In this document: positions 7,658 through 19,129 of the stretch, piece by piece
Numbering within the stretch: position 1 is the first letter of the stretch
How the letters are laid out: each line of letters begins with the position of its first letter
Assembly: GCF_000767465.1 (NCBI RefSeq)
Contig: NZ_CP009291.1
Location: forward strand, 1,186,001-1,250,000
Reading direction: 5' to 3'
Length of the DNA: 64,000 bases
DNA from: Novosphingobium pentaromativorans US6-1
GTDB lineage: Bacteria; Pseudomonadota; Alphaproteobacteria; Sphingomonadales; Sphingomonadaceae
The notes under the pieces: model-generated
The model's input: only the letters and a program-made list of their open reading frames with translations
Told to the model about the DNA's origin: nothing
Databases searched by the model: none
Position numbers and translations under genes: made by a program

Positions 7658-10600
7658 TCATGGATTATTCTCGCTGACTGGAGGCTGAATGGCGATGGAT
7701 GGAGGCCGCGGCCTCACTTTCCCGTCCCGGTCGATCAGACCGAGCGTTCGCGGATCGGTGAGATAAGTCGGATCGTAAAGCGAGCGCATCGAGCCGAACA
7801 GGCTGAAGAACGGCGCCTTGATGTTGAGAATGAAGCGAATCGGCAGCTTGGCAACCTGCCTGGTCAGGAAGTTGCTCTTGGCCCCTGCCCCCTGGCTCAA
7901 TCCGTCGAAGCTGATACGGGTCACGATCTCGCCGGACAGGGAACCGCCGAGGCCGATCTCCATGCTCTTGTAGTCGACCGACCTGAGGGCATTGAAGGCG
8001 AAGTTGCCCATCGCCGAGAGGTCCTTGTAAGTCAGCGCGCCGATGTAGGAGACATTGCCGCCCGGCTCGCGCGACTTGAGGTAGCCGTTCTCGATCCGTC
8101 CGCCGTCCTCGTCGAAGACCAGCGGCAGTTCGCCGTCGAACACGCCGGATGCATTGATGTTCGAAAGATCCAGGTGCTGGACGAAAGTCGCCGCGTCGAG
8201 CCCGGTCACCTTGAGTGTGTAGTTGCGCGTCTCGGCAACGCCGATGCGCATGCGCGCAGGTTCCAGCGTAAGCGTGCCGTCCATGAACGGCCAGTGCGCA
8301 CCGTTCACCACCAGCAGATAGTCGGGCTTCATCTCGAAGGAGAGGACGCCGTCGTTCACCTCTATGCCCGGGTTGATCGAGGCGATCCTGAGCTTCTGGT
8401 CAGGTGCCGTAACAAGGCCGAGCAGGTCGGTGAAGCGCACTTCGCCGGAAAGCCCCTTCACCGGGCCGAAGGCGGCGGCGAAGTCCACGCCATCGGTTGC
8501 AAAGCGGCCGCGGCTGCTCACGCCCGCCTCGTTCCAGTCGATGCGACCGGTGCCATGCACGGATCCTTCGAGATTAGAGACCACGCCCAGCGCGAGATGG
8601 GACAGTGTGTCCGCCTGCAGCGATTTGTCGAAAGTGATCCCCCTGACCGTCAGGTCCGCGTGACCGCTGGCATCCATGAGATTGTGAACAATGTCGGCTC
8701 GCACGACCTCGCGATCCGAGCGCGGCTCGCGCATCACCGCTTGGCCAGTGATCACATTGTCGGCAAGACGCAAGGTGGCATCGCGGGCGACAACCGGCTC
8801 GAAACGCGCCACCTTCTCGCGGTCGACCAGCGTGAAGCTCGCCTTGTCGATGGTCAGGACACCATCGGCGTAGCGCCAGTCCCCGGCCGTCCGATGGAGG
8901 TCGAGCGGCACCGCATAGAGCGCGACGTCCGCCTCATCGAATGTCCCGCCGATATCCTTGCCCACGAGCGCATCGAGGTGGGTCACCCTGAACCGGGAAG
9001 CGCTGTCGGCAGCCCCCAGTTCGACATCGAGTGCTTCGGCCGAGACGGCGCCGGGATTCGATCCCTTCTGGGCGTAGCCGATGGCTCCGCTGGAGAGGCG
9101 GATCGGGGTTTCGCCGAGGTGTCCGGCGAGATCGAGTGAAGGAACGCCGGCAGCCACCTCGAATCGGCCGGACCGGCTACGCAAGATCGGGCCTCCCGCG
9201 GCAGGGCAGACTTGCAGGCTCCGCTTGTCGATCGTCAGGTTGGCAAAGGCGAGATGGTCGAAACCGATCGTCGTGCACCGCGGCCAGACGCTCAGATCCC
9301 CGTTCGCCGCCCAGTCGCCATGGACCGGCAGGATCAGGTTTTCGGCGCTCCCGCCCGGCAAGGCGCCGGTCAATCGGGCGCTGCCGGTAAAGCCGAAACT
9401 GCCGCCCGGCGCCTGCACCAGATCGAGCGCGGGAACAGCAAGGCGCGTGTCGCCCGCGCGGTATTCGGGCATCTCGACATGCATCGAAAGCCCGCCATTG
9501 TCGCTGGATTCCATGCGCCCGGCGATCCTCGGCAGGCCCTGCCCGCCAGTCGCGAAATTGCCGGTCAGGCGCGGCGCACTTCCGGAGAACATGGCCTGCA
9601 CGCGCGAAAACGTCAGCAAGGCCTTGCCGCTGCCGCCCCGCACGGAGCCGCGCGGGACGACGAGGCTGATACCCTCACGCGAGTGCCGCAGGATCAGGCT
9701 CGCTTCGAGAGTGCTCCCCCGCGTCTCGCGCTGGAGCGCCTCGCGGACCTGGCTTGCCACCGGCCCCAGAAAAGTGCCTTCGCCCGAGTGCGCGGCATCG
9801 GCAAGGGACCGGTCAAGCTGTGCGCCCAGCGCCAGCCCCTTGCCCGAAAGTTCGCTTTCGACGTCGATCCGCTCAAGGCCGGCATTCGAACGCACCCGGC
9901 CGTCTATTCCCAGGCTGGCCATCCGCGCCTGCGGCGTCGCCAGACCGCGCGCGGTAAGATCGTAGCGGGCGTTGAGCGTCTGCTTGCGATAGCTGACCTG
10001 CGCCTTGCCCGAAGCCCCGTCGAAGCGGTTGCTGGCGTAGTGGCCTTTCCCGGCCGTCAGGCCGATGCTGCCTTCACCGCCGTCGAGCGCCTTGTCGAAA
10101 GTGAAGTCGATCTTCGCTGCGGAGTTGGCGAGCGCCAGATCCTGATCCGCGCAATCGAGGCTCGCGAGCCGCAAGGGCCCGGCGAAGCGCGGCCTTTGCG
10201 AGGCTATCGAAATCTTGCCGTAAAGACTGGCCTTGCTGGTTTCGCAGCCAGCCATGGTCAGGCCGGGCGCCACTGCCGCCAGTTCGCCTGCGAACCCACC
10301 GCGCAAAGGCCCCTGCCCTGCGATCCGCACCCCGATCCGGCCATGCTCGCTCTCGACCAGGCCGCGTCCGTCGACGATCTTCAGATCGTAGTCCGGCATC
10401 GCGAAAGGCTCCTTGCCTCCCGTGAACAGCACCTTGTCGAGCGCGCCGAAGCTGGGACGATTGCCATGCATCGTCCCGTAAAGGCGCGGCTTGACGATTG
10501 TGATCCGGCCGATCCCGGGAATGCCCCAGTTCAGGCGCGTCCGGACGCGAATTTCCTCGATGGTCAGATCCGGCCTGTCCGGATCGCCGATCGACAGGTT

Positions 10601-10861
10601 GCGGATCACCTGTTCCGAGGGACCGATGCTGACGACCTCGTAGCGTGCGGGCAGGCCCAGCGAATCGAGTTGGCTCGCAATGAAGTTGTCGGCAATGTCC
10701 TCACGCAGGAACCAGACGGTCCCGCCGGCCACCGTGGCAAGCGCCAGAACGCCTGCCAGCGGCGCGCGCCAGCGACGTCGCCGCCGGGCTTCGCCCGGTA
10801 GCGGTTCAGGTGTTTCGATTCCTTCGACAGGCTGGTCTTCGTCTTGCGCCATCCGCTCCAT
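7658..10861 (-). CDS. ydbH: YdbH family AsmA-like intermembrane lipid-transport protein
   Basis: 1067 residues. An N-terminal cytoplasmic Arg-rich stretch (EARRRRRWRAP) and one membrane anchor (LAGVLALATVAGGTVWFL) are followed by a very long beta-rich periplasmic region. The C-terminal part (NINASGVFDGELPLVFDEDGGRIENGYLKSREPGG) is the conserved YdbH domain. YdbH belongs to the AsmA-like family, thought to move phospholipids to the outer membrane. Start at 10861 or 10852 (two in-frame ATGs). It is divergent from radC with about 45 bases between starts, so the promoters must be interleaved. Confidence 0.88.
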   Translation of the reverse strand: MERMAQDEDQPVEGIETPEPLPGEARRRRRWRAPLAGVLALATVAGGTVWFLREDIADNFIASQLDSLGLPARYEVVSIGPSEQVIRNLSIGDPDRPDLTIEEIRVRTRLNWGIPGIGRITIVKPRLYGTMHGNRPSFGALDKVLFTGGKEPFAMPDYDLKIVDGRGLVESEHGRIGVRIAGQGPLRGGFAGELAAVAPGLTMAGCETSKASLYGKISIASQRPRFAGPLRLASLDCADQDLALANSAAKIDFTFDKALDGGEGSIGLTAGKGHYASNRFDGASGKAQVSYRKQTLNARYDLTARGLATPQARMASLGIDGRVRSNAGLERIDVESELSGKGLALGAQLDRSLADAAHSGEGTFLGPVASQVREALQRETRGSTLEASLILRHSREGISLVVPRGSVRGGSGKALLTFSRVQAMFSGSAPRLTGNFATGGQGLPRIAGRMESSDNGGLSMHVEMPEYRAGDTRLAVPALDLVQAPGGSFGFTGSARLTGALPGGSAENLILPVHGDWAANGDLSVWPRCTTIGFDHLAFANLTIDKRSLQVCPAAGGPILRSRSGRFEVAAGVPSLDLAGHLGETPIRLSSGAIGYAQKGSNPGAVSAEALDVELGAADSASRFRVTHLDALVGKDIGGTFDEADVALYAVPLDLHRTAGDWRYADGVLTIDKASFTLVDREKVARFEPVVARDATLRLADNVITGQAVMREPRSDREVVRADIVHNLMDASGHADLTVRGITFDKSLQADTLSHLALGVVSNLEGSVHGTGRIDWNEAGVSSRGRFATDGVDFAAAFGPVKGLSGEVRFTDLLGLVTAPDQKLRIASINPGIEVNDGVLSFEMKPDYLLVVNGAHWPFMDGTLTLEPARMRIGVAETRNYTLKVTGLDAATFVQHLDLSNINASGVFDGELPLVFDEDGGRIENGYLKSREPGGNVSYIGALTYKDLSAMGNFAFNALRSVDYKSMEIGLGGSLSGEIVTRISFDGLSQGAGAKSNFLTRQVAKLPIRFILNIKAPFFSLFGSMRSLYDPTYLTDPRTLGLIDRDGKVRPRPPSIAIQPPVSENNP

Positions 10862-10905
10862 CACTTGCGCTGGCCGTGCCGGAAAGGCAATTGTTTGTGC
10901 AGGAT

Positions 10906-11673
10906 ATGCCAGACCAAGCCCCACTCTTCGATGAACGCGGCACCGATTCCGGCGACGGAATGGCGCATCGCGAGGCCCCGCGAGAAAGCACCAAGGCGAG
11001 CGGCAACGATCCGGCCGGGCATCGCGCGCGCCTTCGAAGGCGGCTGATCGAGGGCGGGGACGAGGCTCTGGCGGATCATGAGGTCATTGAACTCCTCCTG
11101 ATGCAGGCCGTTCCCCGCCGTGACATGAAACCGCTGGCGCGCAGCCTGCTCCAGCGCTTCGGCTCTCTGGCGGGGGTTCTGCAGGCTGCGCCGCGCACGC
11201 TCGCCGCTCATCCGGGCATGGGCGAAGCGAGTGCCGTCGCCCTGCGTATCGCCACAGTCGCCGCCACGCGCCTGGCGCGGCAGAAAGTGCGCGAGGCGCC
11301 GGTCATAGGATCGTGGCAGGCCCTGATCGACTACCTGACCATCGACATGGCCCATCTCACCCTCGAACGCGTACGGGTGCTCTACCTCAATGCGAAGAAC
11401 ATGCTGATCCTCGACGATCTCGTCGGCGAAGGCTCGATCGACGAGGCCGCGATCCACCCGCGCGAAGTGATCCGGCGAGCGCTGGACCTGGGCGCGACGG
11501 CCTTGATCATCGTCCACAACCACCCGTCCGGCTCACCCGAGCCCAGCCGCGCCGACATCGATGTGACCAACCGCATCGCCGAGGCCGGCAGGCTGCTCGG
11601 CGTCACGGTCCACGATCATGTCGTCATCGGCCGCGAGGGCCACGTCAGCCTGCGCGCCAAAGGCCTGATCTGA
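10906..11673 (+). CDS. radC: RadC family JAB/MPN-domain protein
   Basis: 255 residues from ATG 10906; an ATG at 10960 would give 237 residues, nearer the family norm, so the start is uncertain. An N-terminal helix-hairpin-helix-like region (HRARLRRRLIEGG...LADHEVIELLL) precedes the JAMM metal motif HNHPSGSPEPSRADIDVT. RadC proteins are named for DNA repair but their biochemical role is unsettled. One base separates it from the next gene, so they are probably co-transcribed. Confidence 0.9.
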   Translation: MPDQAPLFDERGTDSGDGMAHREAPRESTKASGNDPAGHRARLRRRLIEGGDEALADHEVIELLLMQAVPRRDMKPLARSLLQRFGSLAGVLQAAPRTLAAHPGMGEASAVALRIATVAATRLARQKVREAPVIGSWQALIDYLTIDMAHLTLERVRVLYLNAKNMLILDDLVGEGSIDEAAIHPREVIRRALDLGATALIIVHNHPSGSPEPSRADIDVTNRIAEAGRLLGVTVHDHVVIGREGHVSLRAKGLI

Positions 11674-11674
11674 G

Positions 11675-12409
11675 ATGTGCGTCGCCGCCATCGCCTGGGA
11701 CGCGCACCCAGACTGGCTCCTTGTCGCCATTGGCAACCGGGACGAATTTCACGCCCGTCCGGCCGCTCCGCTCGCCCCCTGGAACGATGGCAGCGGGATC
11801 ATTGCCGGCAAGGACCTGCTGGGGGGCGGGACCTGGCTCGGCCTCAGCGAGGCGGGCCGCTTTGCGCTGCTCACCAACCACCGCGTGCCGGAAGGTTCCC
11901 GTCCCGGCAGGCCAAGCCGGGGAAAACTCGTCACCGACCTGCTAGAAGGCCGGGAGCCGGAGGGCCTGGGGCAGATGAATGCCTTCAATCTGGTCGAGGC
12001 CGACCACGGCGAAGCTCGGTTCCACACCAATTACCCACGTCTGGAAAGCCGCCGCCTGACGCGCGGGATTCACGGCCTGTCGAACGGCGGCTTCGACGTT
12101 CCATGGCCCAAGACAGTCCAGTTGCAACAGGCCCTCGCGGCGTGGCTGAAGCAATCCGCTGCGGAGATCGCACCGCTGCTCGCCAGCCTGCGGTCGGATA
12201 CGCCGCCCGCCGAAACGGCACCGATCGAGAACGGGCCCGAGCCGCAATCTGCACCGGTTTTCATCCGAAACGAAACTTATGGCACCCGCTGCAGCACCGT
12301 GGTGACTATTGCGCGAAGCGGGCATGGCCTGATCCACGAACGCAGCTTTTCCGCCACTGGCGAGGTTACCGGGGACAGATCCGTCACCTTCCGCTGGCCC
12401 CTCGATTGA
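11675..12409 (+). CDS. NRDE family protein (TANGO2-like)
   Basis: 244 residues. It begins MCVAAIAW: Cys2 would become the N-terminal nucleophile after Met removal, as in Ntn hydrolases. The family motif NRDEFHARP appears near residue 21, and the GGGTWLGLSEAGRFALLTNHR and TYGTRCSTVV segments are typical. Human TANGO2 is the best-known relative and its chemistry is debated (haem or lipid handling). The ATG lies one base after the radC stop. Confidence 0.88.
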   Translation: MCVAAIAWDAHPDWLLVAIGNRDEFHARPAAPLAPWNDGSGIIAGKDLLGGGTWLGLSEAGRFALLTNHRVPEGSRPGRPSRGKLVTDLLEGREPEGLGQMNAFNLVEADHGEARFHTNYPRLESRRLTRGIHGLSNGGFDVPWPKTVQLQQALAAWLKQSAAEIAPLLASLRSDTPPAETAPIENGPEPQSAPVFIRNETYGTRCSTVVTIARSGHGLIHERSFSATGEVTGDRSVTFRWPLD

Positions 12410-12544
12410 CCCCGCGCTGCGCATGGACCAGCAATTGCGCATCACCTGTGAAAACTTTTCTTTTCTTGCGCATCGGCGGTTTGCCGGTAACTCCTCGCCC
12501 CAGGGAATGCATTCCCGGGTGCGGCGTGTAGAACAGGGATAACG

Positions 12545-14338
12545 ATGATCTTCGGAATCGATGCGGGTTCGCCGGCCGTGATGGCCGTGCTCCTGCTGCT
12601 GCTGTTCCTGGCCTTCGCATTCGAGGTGGCTGCGCCCGAAGTCGTCGCTCTCGTGCTGGTCTCCGTCCTGCTCCTGCTGGGCGTTCTCTCGACCGACGAC
12701 CTGCTCGATTCGATGGGCAATCCCGCGCCGCTGACCATCGCCTGCATGTTCATCGTCTCGTCCGCCATGGTGCGCACCGGCGCGCTGGACCTGATGGCCA
12801 GCAAGATCACCGGGCTGGGCAAGCGACGGCCGACACTGGCCATCGCGGTTTTCCTCGCGACGATCGCGACGCTTTCGGCGTTCACCAACAATACCCCGCT
12901 GGTGATGATGATGATCCCGGTCGGCATGGCGCTGGCCAAGGAACTGCGGATCACACCGTCGAAGATCCTGATGCCGATTTCCTTTGCGGCGGTCCTTGGC
13001 GGCACCGTAACGCTGCTGGGCACCTCGACCAACATTCTGGTGGACGGCGTCGCCCGCAAGGCCGGCCTTGCGCCCTTCTCGATCTTCGAGATCGCTCCGG
13101 TCGGCGCGGTCGTGGCGATTGCCGGCGTCATCTGGCTGGCAATCAGCCACCGCCTCCTGCCCGACCGCCAGACCGTTGCCGGGCTCACCACCCAAGGGGA
13201 AAACAAGCGCTTCATCGTCTCGATCTTCGTCGAGGCGGGATCCCCCTACATCGGACAGAACCCGCGCGAGATCGATCTTCTTTCGCGTTCCGAGCGCCGG
13301 CTGGTCGACGTCCTGCGCGACGACCAGTCGCTGCGGCGCGATTTCGATCACTGCCAGCTGGAAGAAGGCGACATCCTTGTCGTGCGCACCTCGGCGGCAG
13401 ACCTGATGACCATCAAGGAGCGCGGCGACCACGCTCTGACCGATTCATCGGCCGATCCGCATGTCGTGCAATTGTCCTCGCGCAACTCGGTCATGGTCGA
13501 GACGTTGCTTGCCCCGGGCGCGGGCATCATCGGCCATACCTTGGCCGACTTGCGACTGCGACGCCGCTACGGCGTCTATCCCATCGCGCTGCACCGCAAG
13601 GGCACCAATCTGCAGAAGCGCTACGAGGACGTGCCGCTGCAGGTGGGCGACACCCTGCTACTCGAAGGCGCACAGGAGGACCTGCGCAGGCTCGTCGAGG
13701 ACCAGCAGCTTGTCAACATCGCCGAGCCGACGATCCGCGGTTTCCGGCGCAACAAGGCCTGGATCGCGGTCGCCACGATGCTCGGCATCGTCGTGGCCGC
13801 CTCGTTCAATCTCATGCCCCTGGCAGGTCTTGCGGTGCTGGGCGTCGCAGTCGTGCTGGGCTGTCAGTGCGTCGAACCCGATGAGGCGTTCAAGTCCGTC
13901 GACTGGCGCATCATTGCCCTGATCATCGCCATGCTTTCGATCGGCACTGCGCTGGAAAAGACCGGACTGGTCGAATTGGTCGTGCATCTGGCCACCCCCT
14001 GGCTCGGAACGATGGGCCCGATGGTGGCGCTCGCGGCGATCTACCTGCTCAGCCTGGTCCTGACCGAACTGGTCACCAACAACGCGGTGGCCGTGGTGGT
14101 CACGCCTATCGGGATCCATCTTGCCCAGGCGCTGGGCGTCGATCCACGCCCCTTCGCGGTCGCGGTGATGTTCGCCGCGTCGGCCAGCTTCCTCACCCCT
14201 ATCGGCTACCAGACCAACACCCTTGTCTATGGCGCCGGCGGCTATCGCTTCTCCGACTTCTACAAATACGGCTTCCCGCTGACGGCGCTGGTCACGGTCA
14301 CCACGCTGATCATGATTCCGCTGATCTGGCCGCTCTGA
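12545..14338 (+). CDS. SLC13-type (DASS) transporter with two TrkA-C domains
   Basis: 597 residues: N-terminal membrane helices (residues 10-200) with the family's SAFTNNTPLVMMMIPV and LGTSTNILVDG segments, two cytosolic RCK_C/TrkA-C-like modules in the middle (around residues 215-300 and 305-390, e.g. LEEGDILVVRT and LQVGDTLLLEG), then a second membrane half (TELVTNNAVAVVVTPI, ASASFLTPIGYQTNTLVYG). The duplicated TNN and SxxxPxG motifs are the ion/substrate sites of the DASS family (sulfate, dicarboxylates). The substrate cannot be told from sequence. AGGGATAACG precedes the ATG. Confidence 0.85.
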   Translation: MIFGIDAGSPAVMAVLLLLLFLAFAFEVAAPEVVALVLVSVLLLLGVLSTDDLLDSMGNPAPLTIACMFIVSSAMVRTGALDLMASKITGLGKRRPTLAIAVFLATIATLSAFTNNTPLVMMMIPVGMALAKELRITPSKILMPISFAAVLGGTVTLLGTSTNILVDGVARKAGLAPFSIFEIAPVGAVVAIAGVIWLAISHRLLPDRQTVAGLTTQGENKRFIVSIFVEAGSPYIGQNPREIDLLSRSERRLVDVLRDDQSLRRDFDHCQLEEGDILVVRTSAADLMTIKERGDHALTDSSADPHVVQLSSRNSVMVETLLAPGAGIIGHTLADLRLRRRYGVYPIALHRKGTNLQKRYEDVPLQVGDTLLLEGAQEDLRRLVEDQQLVNIAEPTIRGFRRNKAWIAVATMLGIVVAASFNLMPLAGLAVLGVAVVLGCQCVEPDEAFKSVDWRIIALIIAMLSIGTALEKTGLVELVVHLATPWLGTMGPMVALAAIYLLSLVLTELVTNNAVAVVVTPIGIHLAQALGVDPRPFAVAVMFAASASFLTPIGYQTNTLVYGAGGYRFSDFYKYGFPLTALVTVTTLIMIPLIWPL

Positions 14339-14350
14339 CGCGACAGTCCG

Positions 14351-15526
14351 TCAGGTCAGGTTGAGCCGGAACGCCGCCAGCCGCGCTACGGCCTCGTCGA
14401 GAATCGCGTCAGGCTTGGTAAAGCAGAAGCGCACGATGTGCTCGGGCCTGCCCTCGCCTTCGTAGAGCGCGGAAACCGGGATCGTGGCGACGCCGGCCTC
14501 GCGGATCGCGCGCTCTGAGAAATCGCGGTCGCGAATGGGCAGGCCGGAAGCAGCCAGATCGACGCAAAGGAACCAGGTCGCCTGGTTGGGCAGAACGGCG
14601 AATCCCGCCCGGTCCAGTCCTGCCATGAGCCTTGCGCGCGAAGCGGCCCATGCAGCGCGCTGATCGTCCAGCATCGCGTCGGGCAGGGTAAGACCTTCGG
14701 CCACGGCCCATTGCAGCGGCGGTGCGCTGGCATAAGTCAGGAACTGGTGGGCCCTGGCCAGCCCAAGGCCGACATCGCCCCTGCCGATCATCCAGCCGAT
14801 CTTCCATCCCGTCACGCCGAAGATCTTGCCTGCCGAGCCGATCTTCACGCAGCGCTCGGCCATGCCGTCGAACTGCATCAGGGAACGATGGCGCTTCGCG
14901 TCGAAGCGCACCTCCTCCCAGACTTCGTCGCAGATCGCGATGAGATCGCGTTCGACGCAAAGGCGCGCAATCGCCCCCAGTGCCTCCTCGCTCGCCACGG
15001 TCCCTGCCGGATTGAGCGGATCGTTGAGTATCAGCAGCCGGGTCCGCTCGGTCAGCACCGCCTCTATTGCCGAAATCTCGTAACGGAAATGAGGCGGCAC
15101 CAGAGGCACCGAAACGGGCACGCCCCCGGCTCTGAGGACCATCGGCGCATAGGCATCGTAGGCCGGCTGGAACAGCACGACCTCGTCTCCGGGCCGGACG
15201 AGCGCCAGCAGCGATGCGGCAATTGCCTCTGTAGCTCCGGAAGTTACGGTCACATCCTGAGGATCGACCTCAAGCCCCTGACGCCGCGCGTAATAGCCGC
15301 AAACCGCCTCGCGCAGTTCAGGCAAGCCCGCGCCGGGAGGATACTGGTTCGACTTCTCGCGCAAGGCGCGCACCGCCGCCTCGATCACCGGTGCGGGACC
15401 GGGACCATCGGGAAAGCCCTGCCCCAGGTTGATCGCCCCGGTTTCGCGCGCGAGCACCGACATCCGGTCGAACACGGTCCTTTCCATCTGCGCATAGACG
15501 GGATGGACCCGGCTGGACGACATCAT
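14351..15526 (-). CDS. Class I/II PLP aminotransferase
   Basis: 391 residues, fold type I. The PLP-binding features are SGATEAI, LNDPLNPAGT, ICDEVWEEV and the Schiff-base Lys in KIGSAGKIFGVTGWKIGW. The pattern GAINLGQGFPDGPGP...NQYPPGAGLPELREAV resembles the methionine/kynurenine aminotransferase (YbdL/KAT) branch. It is convergent with the transporter; 12 bases separate the stops. Substrate specificity is not established. Confidence 0.87.
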   Translation of the reverse strand: MMSSSRVHPVYAQMERTVFDRMSVLARETGAINLGQGFPDGPGPAPVIEAAVRALREKSNQYPPGAGLPELREAVCGYYARRQGLEVDPQDVTVTSGATEAIAASLLALVRPGDEVVLFQPAYDAYAPMVLRAGGVPVSVPLVPPHFRYEISAIEAVLTERTRLLILNDPLNPAGTVASEEALGAIARLCVERDLIAICDEVWEEVRFDAKRHRSLMQFDGMAERCVKIGSAGKIFGVTGWKIGWMIGRGDVGLGLARAHQFLTYASAPPLQWAVAEGLTLPDAMLDDQRAAWAASRARLMAGLDRAGFAVLPNQATWFLCVDLAASGLPIRDRDFSERAIREAGVATIPVSALYEGEGRPEHIVRFCFTKPDAILDEAVARLAAFRLNLT

Positions 15527-15883
15527 GACTCAACTGCTCCTTTACCGGGGGCGGGACGAATTGAAGACCGGAGCGATAGCTTTCAAGCTGCCCAAAAGCA
15601 CCTGTCCCTGTCGCCCCCGGGCGCCTTACCTTCAAACCTTTCGCGCTGCGAGCCCGTCTCAGCCTCCTCATTTAATTCCATGAAATCGAACAGGAAGCGC
15701 CGGTTCACCCTCCTGCCAGCGCCGGGCTATGAACATGCCTTTCTGGAACTTGATCTGCGTTCAAGCGTCTATCGCCTTGAAGCTGGACGATTCGATGCAA
15801 GGGACCTCAATGCGAATCGCCCTGGCAATGACCGCAAGAAAGATAAGCAGCCCGGATCGGCAGGACCGTTCCCTGCCAACCCC
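15527..15883. other. Gap before the histidine kinase
   Basis: About 357 bases between the divergent aminotransferase and kinase genes. The kinase frame is open through most of it, and an ATG at 15680 would add 68 basic, low-complexity residues, but I see no ribosome site there. The promoters of both genes should lie here. Confidence 0.4.
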
Positions 15884-16969
15884 ATGGGGACTGACTTGAG
15901 CAAGATCAGCCGATTCACCGAACGCCTGCCGCTGCTGAGCGGCATGCCGCCGGTGCAATATGGCGTGACGCTTGCGCTGTGCCTGCTGGCCCTGCTGCTG
16001 CGCTGGGAACTCGATGGCGCTTTCCCTCCGGGCTACCCTTATCTGACGTTCTTCCCGGCTGTCATCATCACCTCGTTCCTGTTCGGCCCGCGCCCGGGCA
16101 TCGTCGCGGCCGTGCTCTGCGGCCTGTTCGCGTGGTATTTCTTCATCCCTCCGCGTCTCTCCTTCCACGGCGACAGCGGAACTGTGACCGCGCTGCTGTT
16201 CTATGGCGGTGTGGTCGCAGTCGACATCGGCCTCGTCCACCTCATGCAGGCCGCGAACCGCAGGCTGCTCGATGCACGGGAGAACGTGCGTGAGCTGGCA
16301 GAAGAGCGTGGGCGGCTTGCCGATCGCAGCGAACTGCTGTTTCAGGAAATGCAGCACCGGGTCGGTAACAACCTGCAGATGATCGCGGCGGTCCTGTCCC
16401 TCCAGCTGCGCGGACTTAACGAACCGAGCGCACGCAACGCCCTGTCCGACGCCGTCTCGCGCCTTCAGGTGATCGGGCGAATCCAGCGCCAGCTCTACCG
16501 CCCCGATGGCGATCTCATGCCGCTCGACAGCTTCATCCGCGAAGTCGTGGGCCAGTTAATGGTCTCGAACGGCAGGCCCGGGATCGCGTGCAACATCGAA
16601 GCGGACTCCGGCATCGTCCTCAGGCCCGGGACTGCCGTTCCGCTTGCCCTGATTCTTTCGGAAGCGGTGGCCAATGCGCTGGAGCATGGGCTTTGCGAGC
16701 GCGAGAGTGGAACGATTCTCGTGAAGGTCCTCCAGCGGGACGACGACATCCTCCTCTCTGTCGAGGACAATGGCGCCGGTCTGCCCGACGGGTTCGACCT
16801 CGAAAAGGCGGACAGCGTGGGCCTGCGCATCTCGCGGCTGCTCAGCCAGCAACTGGAGGGCCGGATGATCCTGGAAAACCGCGGTTCTGCGCCCCATTCG
16901 AGCGGCGCGCGGATGACGATGGTCCTGCCTGCCTCGCAAATGCGGGCGCCGGAGAAGGCCCTCCCGTAA
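15884..16969 (+). CDS. Membrane histidine kinase, DUF4118 + HWE/HisKA_2 type
   Basis: 361 residues from ATG 15884 (alternatives: TTG 15896 with GGGGA ahead of it, ATG 15680). DUF4118/KdpD-like membrane region of four helices (about residues 25-115), a short coiled coil, then the HisKA_2 H-box EMQHRVGNNLQMIAAVLSLQ carrying the phosphorylated His, and an HATPase domain (N in SEAVANALEHG, VEDNGAGLPDGF, VGLRISRLL). Such kinases often act in the alphaproteobacterial general stress response or light sensing. No response regulator is adjacent, so its partner is unknown. Confidence 0.82.
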   Translation: MGTDLSKISRFTERLPLLSGMPPVQYGVTLALCLLALLLRWELDGAFPPGYPYLTFFPAVIITSFLFGPRPGIVAAVLCGLFAWYFFIPPRLSFHGDSGTVTALLFYGGVVAVDIGLVHLMQAANRRLLDARENVRELAEERGRLADRSELLFQEMQHRVGNNLQMIAAVLSLQLRGLNEPSARNALSDAVSRLQVIGRIQRQLYRPDGDLMPLDSFIREVVGQLMVSNGRPGIACNIEADSGIVLRPGTAVPLALILSEAVANALEHGLCERESGTILVKVLQRDDDILLSVEDNGAGLPDGFDLEKADSVGLRISRLLSQQLEGRMILENRGSAPHSSGARMTMVLPASQMRAPEKALP

Positions 16970-17089
16970 CATATGGCAGGGCAACCGCCTGCAACGACCT
17001 GTCGATTCGATCAGTCTATACGGCTTCGCTAACTTGCGATTCAGCCATCCGCGCTTACATTGGCGGACGAAAGGACGGTTTATCCGACA

Positions 17090-19021
<1,932 letters not shown>

Positions 19022-19067
19022 TCCAGCGGATAGCGTACCGCGGTTTTCCCTCGGGAAAATGCAGGAG

Positions 19068-19101
19068 GGGGCGGCGAGCAGAGATGCTCACCGCCCCTTT
19101 T
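19068..19101 (+). terminator. Intrinsic terminator after ftsH
   Basis: Stem GGGGCGG-C-GAGCA pairing with TGCTC-A-CCGCCCC around GAGA, then TTTT. It lies 47 bases past the ftsH stop. Confidence 0.85.
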
Positions 19102-19129
19102 GCTTGCCTGCACGCTTCGGGCCGACCGC

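Noticed and set aside
7547..10801. Long plus-strand frames (530 and 529 codons) across ydbH
   Set aside because: They mirror the minus-strand ydbH gene, whose operon context and AsmA-like C-terminal domain are convincing.
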